Shown in pieces: positions 1 through 8,035 of a DNA stretch of 64,000 bases. The DNA comes from Halococcus thailandensis JCM 13552 (GTDB taxonomy: Archaea > Halobacteriota > Halobacteria > Halobacteriales > Halococcaceae): positions 71,269 to 135,268 of the forward strand of contig NZ_AOMF01000155.1 in the NCBI RefSeq assembly GCF_000336715.1, read 5' to 3'. Made by a program: the position numbers and the translations under genes. Under the pieces are notes generated by a model, which saw only the letters and a list, made by a program, of their open reading frames with translations, was not told where the DNA came from and ran no database searches. The number at the start of each line of letters is the position of its first letter. Positions within the stretch are counted from its first letter, which is position 1.

Positions 1-19
1 AGATGTGTATAAGAGACAG
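1..19 (+). other. Tn5/Nextera mosaic-end adapter (artefact)
   Basis: The first 19 bases match the 19-bp Tn5 mosaic end used in tagmentation libraries exactly (AGATGTGTATAAGAGACAG). This is untrimmed library sequence and not archaeal DNA. It marks base 1 as a contig end and adds false codons to the first gene. Confidence 0.95.
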
Positions 20-376
20 GGCGATCTCTTCACGACGCTCCTCGTCGAAAGCCTGTCCGCTCGGCTGCCAGAGTTTGATCCCGTTGTCCGGTGCCGGGTT
101 GTGGCTCGCCGTCACCGAGACGCCCGCGTCGGCCTCCTGCCAGCCGACCGCTCTGGCCACCGTCGGCGTCGCTGCCAGACCTGTGTCCAGGACGTCGGTG
201 CCGGATTCGCGCAGGCCAGCCGTCAGCGCGTCGGTCAGGAGACGGCCGCTCGCGCGCGGGTCGCGCCCGACGACGACGCGCTCGGCGTCGATCCCGAGCG
301 CGCGCCCCACGTCGAGGGCGAGCGCCGCGGTGACTTCCTCGCCGACCGGTCCCCGGATACCGCTGGTGCCGAACAT
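20..376 (-). CDS. Phosphohexomutase (phosphoglucosamine/phosphomannomutase), N-terminal fragment
   Basis: Interconverts sugar 1- and 6-phosphates through a phosphoserine intermediate, feeding nucleotide-sugar synthesis. The 119 visible residues begin MFGTSGIRGPVG, the usual start of archaeal GlmM/ManB-type enzymes. They contain TASHNP, with the catalytic Ser near residue 91, followed by DNGIKLW. The family is about 440-460 residues, so roughly three quarters is missing. The reading frame runs directly into the adapter at 1-19, so the truncation comes from the contig break and not from a pseudogene. Substrate preference (GlcN-1-P, Man or Glc) cannot be decided from this fragment. Confidence 0.9.
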
Positions 377-476
377 GGTCGTTCGAGAGCCGAGCCGTAC
401 AAAACGCTGACTCACGCGACCACGCCGCCTCGACCCGGATACGAACGTTCTTTCGGACGGCCGACGCACACGTTCC

Positions 477-1088
477 ATGACCATCGTACTCGTCCGTCAC
501 GGCGAAACCGACTGGAACGCCGAGCGACGCCTGCAGGGCTGGGCGCCGACGCCGCTGTCCGAGCGCGGGCGCGAACAGGCAACTCGCGCCGGCGAACACC
601 TCGCCGCGCGCTACGCGTTCGATCGGGTGATCGCCTCCGACCTCCGACGGACACGCGAGACGGCCGAACGCATCCATCGGGCGGGTGTCGAACCCGAACC
701 GACGTTCGAGCAGCGCTGGCGCGAGCGTGATTTCGGCGTCTATCAGGGGCTGACCTACGAGACGATGTTCGAGGAGTATCCCGAGTTCTCCGTGGGCCAG
801 TCAGGTGAGTCAGCGCTCGCAGTGACGCCCGAACGCGGCGAGAGCCTGCTCGATTTGCGCGAGCGCGTGCTCGCCGGCTTCGATGCGCTCGACAGTCAGG
901 AGACGGTGCTGGTCGTCACCCACGGCGGGCCGCTCTACGCGGTCTGTAGCCACGTTCTGGAGGCCGACTACGTGACGGTTCTCGACGAGCACTCGCAGGA
1001 CAACTGTGCGGTGAACGAGTGTCGACCCACGGCGGACGGGTTCGAGCTGGTTCGACGAAACGACACGGGCTATCGCGAGTCGGCGTAG
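477..1088 (+). CDS. Histidine phosphatase family protein (phosphoglycerate-mutase-like)
   Basis: The 203-residue cytosolic protein is of the histidine phosphatase superfamily. The N-terminus LVRHGETDWN carries the phospho-accepting His (residue 8) in the RHG motif. A second conserved His occurs in VVTHGGPLYAV near residue 145. An acidic RERDFGVYQG motif follows the family pattern. Its length fits cobalamin-pathway or broad-specificity phosphatases (CobC/GpmB type) rather than the 230-250-residue glycolytic mutase. The physiological substrate is unknown. It is divergent from the truncated sugar mutase on the left, with about 100 bp between the two starts. Confidence 0.88.
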   Translation: MTIVLVRHGETDWNAERRLQGWAPTPLSERGREQATRAGEHLAARYAFDRVIASDLRRTRETAERIHRAGVEPEPTFEQRWRERDFGVYQGLTYETMFEEYPEFSVGQSGESALAVTPERGESLLDLRERVLAGFDALDSQETVLVVTHGGPLYAVCSHVLEADYVTVLDEHSQDNCAVNECRPTADGFELVRRNDTGYRESA

Positions 1089-1106
1089 AGCCGGGTTCGA
1101 TCGCTT

Positions 1107-2150
1107 CTACCGCTGGGACTCCCGGAGAATCAGCGGTTCGATGGCGAGCGTCCGTTTGGCGAGCGTCACGATACGTGAGATGTAGGAGACGAGCAGCAGG
1201 AACGGCAGCAGCGTTATCGTCAGGCTGGCACCGACCAACAGTGCGATGTTCTCGATGCCGAGCGTGCTCCCGGGGAACGTCCCCGCCTCGCCGATCACCA
1301 TCATGATGCCGGCGACGGCGAGCGCGGGGATCGCCGCGTAGAGGATGAGCTGCGAGAGCGACGTCAGCGCCCACTCGAAGTAGAGCGTCTTGACGTGTTC
1401 GCGCGCCGGGCCGAACATCGACAGCGCCGTCTTCAGTTCGTTCAACAGCTCGTTCTCGCGCTCGCCGAGGTCCGCCTCGTGATCGTTGAGCAGGCGCTCG
1501 ACCTGGAAGATCTTCCAGCCGTAGTTGTAGTTCAGCGCGGCGAACACCACGTCGAAGTTGCCGAACGTGCCTCCCTGAAGCTGGTCGCGCACGGTCTCGG
1601 AGTTGCCGATGACGCTCTGGGTGAACTGGTCGATCTCCCAGCGGAGTTGGTCGCTTTCGATGTCCTCGAACCCGTCGCGGATCGCCTCGGCACGGTCCTG
1701 ACTGACGTCGATGATGTTCCGGAGGAACGCCGAGGGATCGGCCGGGCTGGGCGAGCCGACGAGTTCCTCGGTGTAATCACGGAAGTCCATCGAGTCCTCC
1801 ATGCGCTGGCGCTGCTCGCCCAGCGGGCCGTTCTCCTGTGAGAGCACGAGCTGAGAGATGGTGACGACGAGCGTCACACCGGTGATGACCGCGCTGATCA
1901 TCGTCGAGAAGAGGGTATCGATCGTGTCGCCGTTGTTGAGCTGGGGGACCAACGGCGGTGGTAGCTCCGTCACGCCGATGACGAAGACGACGAAGAACGT
2001 GACCGCGAGCACGCCCGTGACGAGCAGTCGATTCGCCTTGAGCAGTATCCAGAGTTTGAGGCGACTCTCGTTGGCGCGCTCGCGCATCGTGTTCGCCGTG
2101 CTCACGTCGAGGTCCTTGTCGACGTTCGAGTCGTCGATGTCGGCCGTCAC
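1107..2150 (-). CDS. Haloarchaeal multi-pass membrane protein of unknown function
   Basis: A 347-residue protein I do not recognise as a characterised family. Hydrophobic stretches near residues 42-63, 82-106, 265-288 and 300-325 suggest four membrane helices. A soluble acidic segment of about 150 residues lies between the second and third helices, and the N-terminal tail is charged. The topology resembles DUF2254-like or bestrophin-like halophile membrane proteins, but no diagnostic motif is visible. Its start overlaps the stop of the upstream DUF4177-like gene, so the two are probably co-transcribed and translationally coupled. Confidence 0.75.
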   Translation of the reverse strand: MTADIDDSNVDKDLDVSTANTMRERANESRLKLWILLKANRLLVTGVLAVTFFVVFVIGVTELPPPLVPQLNNGDTIDTLFSTMISAVITGVTLVVTISQLVLSQENGPLGEQRQRMEDSMDFRDYTEELVGSPSPADPSAFLRNIIDVSQDRAEAIRDGFEDIESDQLRWEIDQFTQSVIGNSETVRDQLQGGTFGNFDVVFAALNYNYGWKIFQVERLLNDHEADLGERENELLNELKTALSMFGPAREHVKTLYFEWALTSLSQLILYAAIPALAVAGIMMVIGEAGTFPGSTLGIENIALLVGASLTITLLPFLLLVSYISRIVTLAKRTLAIEPLILRESQR

Positions 2151-2359
2151 GGTCCGTCCCCCGTCGCTGTCGAGCGGGGCCGCTCGAAGACGATATATTT
2201 GGTTCCCCCACTGGTGTAGTCGATCGTCTCCACGAGTCGCCAGCCCTCGGCCGCCAGTTCGTTGATCGCGGCCTTCGGGTTGGCAGCCTCCTTTTTCGTC
2301 TCGTCACGCGGCGGCCTGAGAATCTCGTACTCCCACCGCCGGGAGTCCTGATCGTCCAT
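2147..2359 (-). CDS. Small DUF4177-like protein
   Basis: A 70-residue protein beginning MDDQDSRRWEYEILRPPR. The pattern WEYE, then LAAEGWRLVETI, then a beta strand ending in IVFER is typical of DUF4177, a short alpha/beta domain of unknown role. I chose the internal Met at 2359 over one 12 codons upstream because the extra residues look non-coding and the family starts just before the WEY motif. Its stop overlaps the start of the downstream membrane-protein gene by a few bases. Confidence 0.75.
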   Translation of the reverse strand: MDDQDSRRWEYEILRPPRDETKKEAANPKAAINELAAEGWRLVETIDYTSGGTKYIVFERPRSTATGDGP

Positions 2360-2420
2360 GTGCCGTCCAGACCCGGCGACAGTAAAAGTCCCCACGTCTG
2401 CCTCACGGCTCGCCGCTATC

Positions 2421-2810
2421 TCAGGGCAGCCGGTTCCCGCCGGTCGAGACGTTGAGCGAGTCGAGCGTCGTCGAGTTCACGTTGTTGGAGGCAACGAGCG
2501 TCGCGTTCCGGTTCGTCGGTACCCAGATCGGAACGACGCTCTGGCCCGACGCGACGCTCACCGTGTCGTATTTCTCACCGCTCTCGCCGATGATCGTGAT
2601 CGTCGTGACGTTGCTCGCCGCTGGCGTCGAGCGCAGCGTGGCGTTCACGCGGAAATGCTCGCTCGCCCACGGCTCCTCGACCGAGAGGCTTTCGAAGACC
2701 GCCGAACCGTCCGTATCGGCCGATATCGACGGTCCGAGCGTGAGACAGCCGCTGGAAACGAGAACGACGACGAGCACGATTGCGAGGGCACGACGCGGGG
2801 CTCCGACCAT
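2421..2810 (-). CDS. Secreted lipoprotein, unknown function
   Basis: The 129-residue precursor has a hydrophobic signal (residues 8-20) ending in the lipobox VSSGC with Cys 21, so it is probably lipid-anchored on the outer membrane face. The mature part is rich in Thr, Ser, Asn and Val with several N-x-S/T sequons, and probably forms a single beta-sandwich. The signal lacks a twin-Arg motif of the RRxFL type (GAPRRALAI is only weakly similar), so Sec or Tat export cannot be settled. It lies in a minus-strand run of small membrane-associated genes. Confidence 0.75.
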   Translation of the reverse strand: MVGAPRRALAIVLVVVLVSSGCLTLGPSISADTDGSAVFESLSVEEPWASEHFRVNATLRSTPAASNVTTITIIGESGEKYDTVSVASGQSVVPIWVPTNRNATLVASNNVNSTTLDSLNVSTGGNRLP

Positions 2811-2877
2811 GCCCGTCGTTCACCGGTCACGAGGAAAACGATTCTGGTCGGTATAACTCGGGCCGAAACGCCCCCCG

Positions 2878-3075
2878 TCAGCGCCGTTCGATCATCGCCG
2901 TCAGCATGATTCCGTAGCCGATGACGAGCGCGACGAGACCTGTCACCAGCGCGATCTCGATGGGGCCGCTCGCACCCGCACCGACGGCGACGACCGTCCC
3001 CGTCGCGCCGGCAACCGCTCCCACCTCTGCGCGTCGCGTGTCGTCGAAGCTCTCCCGATCGAGCCGAACGTCCAT
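2878..3075 (-). CDS. Small membrane protein
   Basis: A 65-residue protein with a charged N-terminus (MDVRLDRESFDD) and two hydrophobic segments at about 20-36 and 40-60, joined by a short loop. It ends in a basic-acidic tail (MIERR). No family is recognised. A coding function is supported by the GC-rich third positions and by the absence of any competing gene on the other strand. The AT-rich stretch just upstream (GAAATATTTCGATCGAGGAT read on the plus strand) could contain its promoter. Confidence 0.6.
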   Translation of the reverse strand: MDVRLDRESFDDTRRAEVGAVAGATGTVVAVGAGASGPIEIALVTGLVALVIGYGIMLTAMIERR

Positions 3076-3133
3076 ACGAAATATTTCGATCGAGGATCAA
3101 TGAATCTTTCCGCGACGACAGTGCGTGCGCGTT

Positions 3134-3988
3134 TCAGTCCTCTGGGGTCGGATACTCCGCACCGAGATCGAGATCGTCTCCCGCCTCCCCGGGACTGACG
3201 CTGCCCGTTCGATAGCCCTCCAGATCGAGCGTGACGTGCTCGAAGCCGATGTCCGAGAGATGCTCGCGGGCCGCGCGGGCGAAGTCGGGATCGAGCGCGC
3301 GCTCCAGCTCGTCCGGTGCAACCTCGATGCGGGCCAGACCGTCGTGATCGCGCACGCGGAACTGTTCGAACCCCCAGGTTCGCAGCAGGGTTTCGGCCTT
3401 CTCGACGCGCGTCAGCCGCTCCTCGGTGACTTCGAGTCCTGTGGGGATCCGCGAGGAGAGACACGCCATCGAGGGTTTCTCCGAAACCGAAAGGTCGTAC
3501 TCGCGGGCGATTTCCCTGACCTCCTCCTTGGTGATGTCGTGTTCGAGCAGCGGCGAGTAGGCGTTCAGTTCCTCGACGGCCCGGAGTCCGGGACGATGTC
3601 CCTCGCCCGGATCGGAGGCGTTCGTCCCATCACAGACGGTCTCGATTCCCAGATCACGGGCGGCGTCGAACATCGCCGACAGCCGCATCGTCCGGCAGTG
3701 ATAGCAGCGCTCGCCGTCGTTTGCGACGAACTCCTGGCTGTCGAGCTCGGAGAACTCGACGATCTCGTGGCGGATCCCGATCTCGTCGGCGACCTCGGTG
3801 GCTCCGCCGAGCTCGGCATCGGGCAACGTCTCGCTCTTGGCGGTGCAGGCCACGGCGTCGTCGCCGAGCGCGTCGTGAGCCAGCGCCGCGACGACGCTCG
3901 AATCCACGCCACCGGAGAAGGCGACGAGCACGCCGTCACGGTCCGCGAGATCCTCGCGCGCGGCGACCGCTTTCTCTCGGACGCTCAT
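3134..3988 (-). CDS. larE: LarE-like ATP-dependent sacrificial sulfur transferase
   Basis: A 284-residue PP-loop enzyme. In characterised bacteria LarE adenylates and thiolates the pyridinium precursor of the nickel-pincer cofactor of lactate racemase, giving up the sulfur of its own Cys. The PP-loop SGGVDS is at residues 25-30. MACLSSRIPTG places Cys 176 where the sacrificial Cys of Lactobacillus LarE lies. An extra RCYHC pair occurs at 95-98. I chose MSVREK at 3988 because the open frame extends upstream without similarity and overlaps the divergent MutS-like gene. No larA, larB or larC is present nearby, so the acceptor is uncertain. Confidence 0.85.
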   Translation of the reverse strand: MSVREKAVAAREDLADRDGVLVAFSGGVDSSVVAALAHDALGDDAVACTAKSETLPDAELGGATEVADEIGIRHEIVEFSELDSQEFVANDGERCYHCRTMRLSAMFDAARDLGIETVCDGTNASDPGEGHRPGLRAVEELNAYSPLLEHDITKEEVREIAREYDLSVSEKPSMACLSSRIPTGLEVTEERLTRVEKAETLLRTWGFEQFRVRDHDGLARIEVAPDELERALDPDFARAAREHLSDIGFEHVTLDLEGYRTGSVSPGEAGDDLDLGAEYPTPED

Positions 3989-4075
3989 AGGTTCGATCGG
4001 TGGTCGCGCGCCAAAAGCACGGCGCTCGTGCGCTGCCCGGATGGTTTTTCTCCCCGGCGGGGGAGTAACGACTCG

Positions 4076-6055
4076 ATGGAGCTCGAATCCATCTCCGGGG
4101 TCGGGGAGAAGACCGCGGCACGCCTCCAGTCGATCGAGGAGCCGGAGCGCGCGCTGCGGGAGGGTGACGTGGCGGCGCTCGCGCGCGCACCGGGGATCAC
4201 GCCGGGACGGGCGGCGGCCATCGCCCGCGCGGCCATCCGTGCCGAACACGACGACTCGGGGACCTTCCTCGCCACCGATCGCGCGCGCGAGATCCATCGT
4301 GCCGTGCTCGATCTCCTCCAGGAGCGCGCGGTCACCGACGACGCCGCCCACAGGTTAGAAACGCTCTTCCCGACGGGCAGCGCCTCGCGCATCGAGGAGG
4401 TCCGTGAGTGGGTCGAGACGGCGATGGAACGCGAGCCCGACCCCGAAACTCTGGACGCGCTCGTCGGCGTCGGGCCGCTCGAATCCCCGCCGACCGAGCG
4501 GATCCGCGAGCGCTGTCTCGCGACTGCGGACGCCGAACGCCACGCCGAGGCCCAGGAGGCGTTCCCGGAGCTGTCGGTCGAGATCGTCGAGGACGCGCGC
4601 GGACTGGCGGATCTCGCGCGCGGCTACGCCACCGTCATCGTTCTCGACGAGGCGTTCGCCGGCGTCGACATCGATGGCGACGTGCGGGTCATGCCGGACG
4701 CGCTCGACAATCCCGAGGAGGTGGTGCCCGAGCGCACGCTCGCCTTCTTCGCGCACAACCGCGAGCGCATCCGTGCGGCGAGCGCCGTCCACCGTGTCGC
4801 GGAGCTCGACGCACCCCTCGATCTCGCGGCGCTCGACGATCGGCTCGCGGAGCTCGACGACGACGGTACGGTGATCGGCGACGAGGAACTCGACCGGCTG
4901 GAGCGCGCCGTCGCGGACCTGGATGCGGCGGTCTCCACGGCCGAGAGCGTCGCCAACGACCGCCTCCGGGAGGCCATCGAGGAGCGCGACGTCACGATCG
5001 AGGGCGCGGATCTGCTCTCGCTGGTCGAGCAGGGGGCGGGCGTCGATTCGTTGCTCTCGCGCGAACTCGAAGACGAGCACGCCGCAGCCATCGACGCCGC
5101 GCGCGACCAGCTCGTCGATGCGCTGGCGCTCGACAGTGGTGAAGCCGAACTCGCGACGCGCGCGTTCCCCGAGGAGCCGACGTTTCCGGTCGAGCACGAC
5201 GAGGGGATCGTCAACCGCCTGCGCGATGACCTGACGGTGGCGCGCGATCGGCGGGCGAGTCGGTTGAAACGCGATCTCGCGGCCGATCTCGCCGGCATGC
5301 GCGAGGGCTGTGACGAGCTCGTCCGGGCGGCGCTCGCGCGCGACGTCGAACTCGCCGTGTCGCGCTTCGCCCGTGATTTCGACTGCGTCCTCCCCGAATT
5401 CGCGGGCTCGGGCATCGCCATCGAGGGGGGTTGCTCGCCACTGCTCGACTGTGATTTCGCCGAGGTCGAACCGATCGACTACGAGGTGTCGGGCCCGACG
5501 CTCCTCTCGGGCGTAAATTCTGGAGGTAAGACCTCGACGCTCGACCTGCTCGCGATCGTGACGGTGCTCTCGCACATGGGGTTGCCCGTTCCCGCCGACT
5601 CGGTGCGCATCGAGCGCTACGAGGCGCTGCACTATCAGGAAAAGAGCCAGGGAACGCTCGATGCGGGCGCGTTCGAGGCCACGCTCCGGGAGTTCGCCGG
5701 CCTCGTCGGCGGCGGGACACACAGGTTAGTCCTCGTCGACGAACTCGAAAGCATCACCGAGCCCGGCGCGTCGGCGACGATCATCGCCGGCATCCTGGAG
5801 GAGCTCGCCGGCAGCACGACGGGCGTGTTCGTCTCGCATCTCGCCGGCGAGATCAGCGAGGCGGCCGAGTTCGCGGTCTCGATCGACGGGATCGAGGCGG
5901 TCGGGCTCGAAAACGGGGAGCTGGTCGTCGAGCGCTCGCCGAAGAAGAATGTCCTCGCGCGCTCGACGCCCGAACTCATCGTCGAGAAGCTCGCCACGGA
6001 GTCCGACGACGACACCGACGGGTTCTACGAGAAACTGCTGGGGAAGTTCGAGTAG
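4076..6055 (+). CDS. Helix-hairpin-helix MutS-like ATPase
   Basis: A 659-residue protein with an N-terminal helix-hairpin-helix (ISGVGEKTAARL, then LARAPGITPGRAAAIARAA, residues 5-52) and a central lever-like helical region rich in Asp, Glu and Arg. The C-terminal part is a MutS-type ABC ATPase: variant Walker A GVNSGGKTST at 479-488, Walker B LVLVDELE at 551-558, then a VSHLAGE switch. The mismatch-recognition domains I and II of MutS1 are missing, as in MutS5/MutS2-type archaeal homologues, so branched or recombining DNA is a likelier substrate than mismatches. No Smr endonuclease domain is seen. The start at 4076 lies 87 bp from divergent larE. Confidence 0.85.
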   Translation: MELESISGVGEKTAARLQSIEEPERALREGDVAALARAPGITPGRAAAIARAAIRAEHDDSGTFLATDRAREIHRAVLDLLQERAVTDDAAHRLETLFPTGSASRIEEVREWVETAMEREPDPETLDALVGVGPLESPPTERIRERCLATADAERHAEAQEAFPELSVEIVEDARGLADLARGYATVIVLDEAFAGVDIDGDVRVMPDALDNPEEVVPERTLAFFAHNRERIRAASAVHRVAELDAPLDLAALDDRLAELDDDGTVIGDEELDRLERAVADLDAAVSTAESVANDRLREAIEERDVTIEGADLLSLVEQGAGVDSLLSRELEDEHAAAIDAARDQLVDALALDSGEAELATRAFPEEPTFPVEHDEGIVNRLRDDLTVARDRRASRLKRDLAADLAGMREGCDELVRAALARDVELAVSRFARDFDCVLPEFAGSGIAIEGGCSPLLDCDFAEVEPIDYEVSGPTLLSGVNSGGKTSTLDLLAIVTVLSHMGLPVPADSVRIERYEALHYQEKSQGTLDAGAFEATLREFAGLVGGGTHRLVLVDELESITEPGASATIIAGILEELAGSTTGVFVSHLAGEISEAAEFAVSIDGIEAVGLENGELVVERSPKKNVLARSTPELIVEKLATESDDDTDGFYEKLLGKFE

Positions 6056-6242
6056 TCGAGTCGGTGTCTCACGTCCGATCCGCCATCGCACTCCCGAACG
6101 GTCGTCTGTACGGAGTGGAACCGCCGATCGACTCACCGCGAATCACGGACACGGACGGGAGTCGCGTGCCGCCGCAACCGCGGCAAACGAAACTCCGGTT
6201 GTACCAGCAGTTATGCCGTTGGGACGTCTCCCGTCGATCGTA

Positions 6243-6620
6243 ATGGACGTCCACGAGGGTCAAACCCGTTCGTACGAGCGCACGTTCAGCGAGGACGACA
6301 TCCAGCGATTCGCCGAACTGTCGGGCGATACGGGCCAACAGCACGTCGAGCGCGACGCCGAGGGCCGACTGATGGCCCAGGGACTGCTCACCGCGACGCT
6401 CCCGACCAAGCTCGGCGGCGACATCGACTACATCGCCCACACGCTCGAGTTCGAGTTCGTGCGCCCGGTCTTCGCCGGCGACACCATCACCTGCGAGTCG
6501 GAGATCCGATCGCTCACCGAGACCGACGACCGGACGCTGATGGAGTCGGCGTTCGTCTGCCACAACGGGGACGGCGAGGTCGTCATGCGCGGCGAGTCCG
6601 AGGGGATGATCCCGGCGTAG
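6243..6620 (+). CDS. MaoC-like hot-dog domain protein
   Basis: A 125-residue single hot-dog protein. Visible family features are the opening G-x-T-RSYERTFSEDDIQRFAELSGD, the segment ending LMAQGLLTATLPTKLGG and the strand EFEFVRPVFAGDTITCE. These match MaoC/(R)-specific enoyl-CoA hydratase-type proteins. The canonical N-x-H dyad is replaced by TGQQH, so dehydratase activity is doubtful and a thioesterase or acyl-binding role is possible. I chose the Met at 6243 over the one 10 codons upstream because family members begin right before the VHEGQ-like motif. It stands alone on the plus strand. Confidence 0.8.
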   Translation: MDVHEGQTRSYERTFSEDDIQRFAELSGDTGQQHVERDAEGRLMAQGLLTATLPTKLGGDIDYIAHTLEFEFVRPVFAGDTITCESEIRSLTETDDRTLMESAFVCHNGDGEVVMRGESEGMIPA

Positions 6621-6737
6621 AATCGCCCGTCGCCCGCACCGACCTCTCCCCTCCCAAATTACCACTGCTCATATCGCGCTGGCAATAATTACTGACAACT
6701 AACGAAGGGTTTTGGTGGGGGAGCCGGTAGCACGGGT

Positions 6738-7952
6738 ATGGACGACGACCGGCGGTTCGACACGCGGGCGATCGCCACGGGCGGGCGCGCCTCGGAGACC
6801 GGCGACGTGGTGCGACCGATCCACCTCTCCTCGACGTTCGAGCTCGGTGCGCTCGATCCGAGCATCGGTCTCGACGACGCCGATCCGGCGGCCGGCGAGT
6901 TCCTCTACTCGCGGCTCTCGAACCCGACGCGACACGCTCTCGAAGAGCGCCTCGCCGCGCTCGAAGGCGGCGATCGCGCGTTCGCCTTCTCCTCGGGTAC
7001 GGCGGCGATCGCGACCACAGCACTGTCCGTCGTCGAACCCGGCGACCACGTCGTCGCCTTCGACGATCTCTACGCCGGCACGCGCCGACTGCTGGAGACC
7101 GTCTTCGAGGATCGTCTCGACGTCGCCGTCGATTTCGTCGATGCGACCGACGCCGAGACCGTGGCGGCGGCCATCGAACCCGAGACGACCCTCGTGATGA
7201 TGGAGACGCCGACCAACCCTCTGCTCAAACTCTGCGACATCGAGGCCATCGCGGTGGCGGTCGGCGACGACACGACCTTCGTCGTCGACAACACCTTCCT
7301 GAGCCCGTACTTCCAGCAGCCGCTCGATCTGGGTGCCGACGTCGTGGTCCACAGCACGACCAAGTATATCAACGGCCACTCCGACTCGGTCGGCGGCGCG
7401 GCGATCACGAGCGACGCCGATCTCGCCGCGACGCTCGAATTCCACCAGCGGGTCGGGCTCGGCGACATGCTCGCGCCCTTCGATTCGTTCCTCGTCGCGC
7501 GCGGGCTGAAGACGCTGCCCGTCCGGATGGAGCGCCACGCGGACAACGCGTCGATCCTCGCGACCCACCTCGACGAGCACGAGGCGGTTCGCAACGTCCA
7601 CTATCCGGGCCTCGACAGCCATCCTCAGCACGAACTCGCCCGGAAACAACAATCGGGCTTCGGCGGGGTTCTCTCGTTCGAACTCGACGGCGACTTCGCG
7701 GACGCGCAGGCCTTCCTCGAAGCGCTCGACGTGTTCTCGCTCGCCGTGAGCCTCGGCGGCGTCGAGAGTCTCATCGAGCATCCCGCGGGAATGACCCACG
7801 AGCCGATTCCGCGCGAGACACGCCTCGAAAACGGTATCACCGACACCCTGATCCGGGTCTCGGTCGGTATCGAACATCCTGAAGACCTGCTCGCCGACCT
7901 CGAACGCGGCTTCGCGGCGATGGAACGGGCCAACGCGCCGACGACCGACTGA
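6738..7952 (+). CDS. Trans-sulfuration PLP enzyme (cystathionine gamma-synthase/lyase family)
   Basis: A 404-residue fold-type I PLP enzyme of the Cys/Met metabolism family. The PLP-binding Lys is Lys 209 in HSTTKYINGHSD. Other signatures are YSRLSNPTR near 57-65, SSGTAA at 85-90, the ETPTNP loop near 156-161 and the SLGGVESL segment near the C-terminus. The reaction could be gamma-synthase, gamma-lyase, beta-lyase or sulfhydrylase; sequence alone does not decide. It would link cysteine, homocysteine and methionine pools. The AT-rich segment about 50 bp upstream (GGCAATAATTACTGACAACT) is a plausible promoter region. Confidence 0.9.
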   Translation: MDDDRRFDTRAIATGGRASETGDVVRPIHLSSTFELGALDPSIGLDDADPAAGEFLYSRLSNPTRHALEERLAALEGGDRAFAFSSGTAAIATTALSVVEPGDHVVAFDDLYAGTRRLLETVFEDRLDVAVDFVDATDAETVAAAIEPETTLVMMETPTNPLLKLCDIEAIAVAVGDDTTFVVDNTFLSPYFQQPLDLGADVVVHSTTKYINGHSDSVGGAAITSDADLAATLEFHQRVGLGDMLAPFDSFLVARGLKTLPVRMERHADNASILATHLDEHEAVRNVHYPGLDSHPQHELARKQQSGFGGVLSFELDGDFADAQAFLEALDVFSLAVSLGGVESLIEHPAGMTHEPIPRETRLENGITDTLIRVSVGIEHPEDLLADLERGFAAMERANAPTTD

Positions 7953-8035
7953 CCGTCATCGTTCGGCCGTTTGATCCTGTGTACGTCTGATCCGCCGCCG
8001 AAGCCTTGAAATCGTCGGGGAGCGTGGTGAAAGTG

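Noticed and set aside
4355-5722. Open frame of 455 codons opposite the MutS-like gene
   Set aside because: Shadow frame; the real gene has HhH and Walker motifs on the plus strand.
7953-8035. Replication origin next to Orc1/Cdc6
   Set aside because: The gap is only 83 bp, is not AT-rich and has no inverted origin-recognition boxes that I could see; the far side of the gene has 25 bp only.
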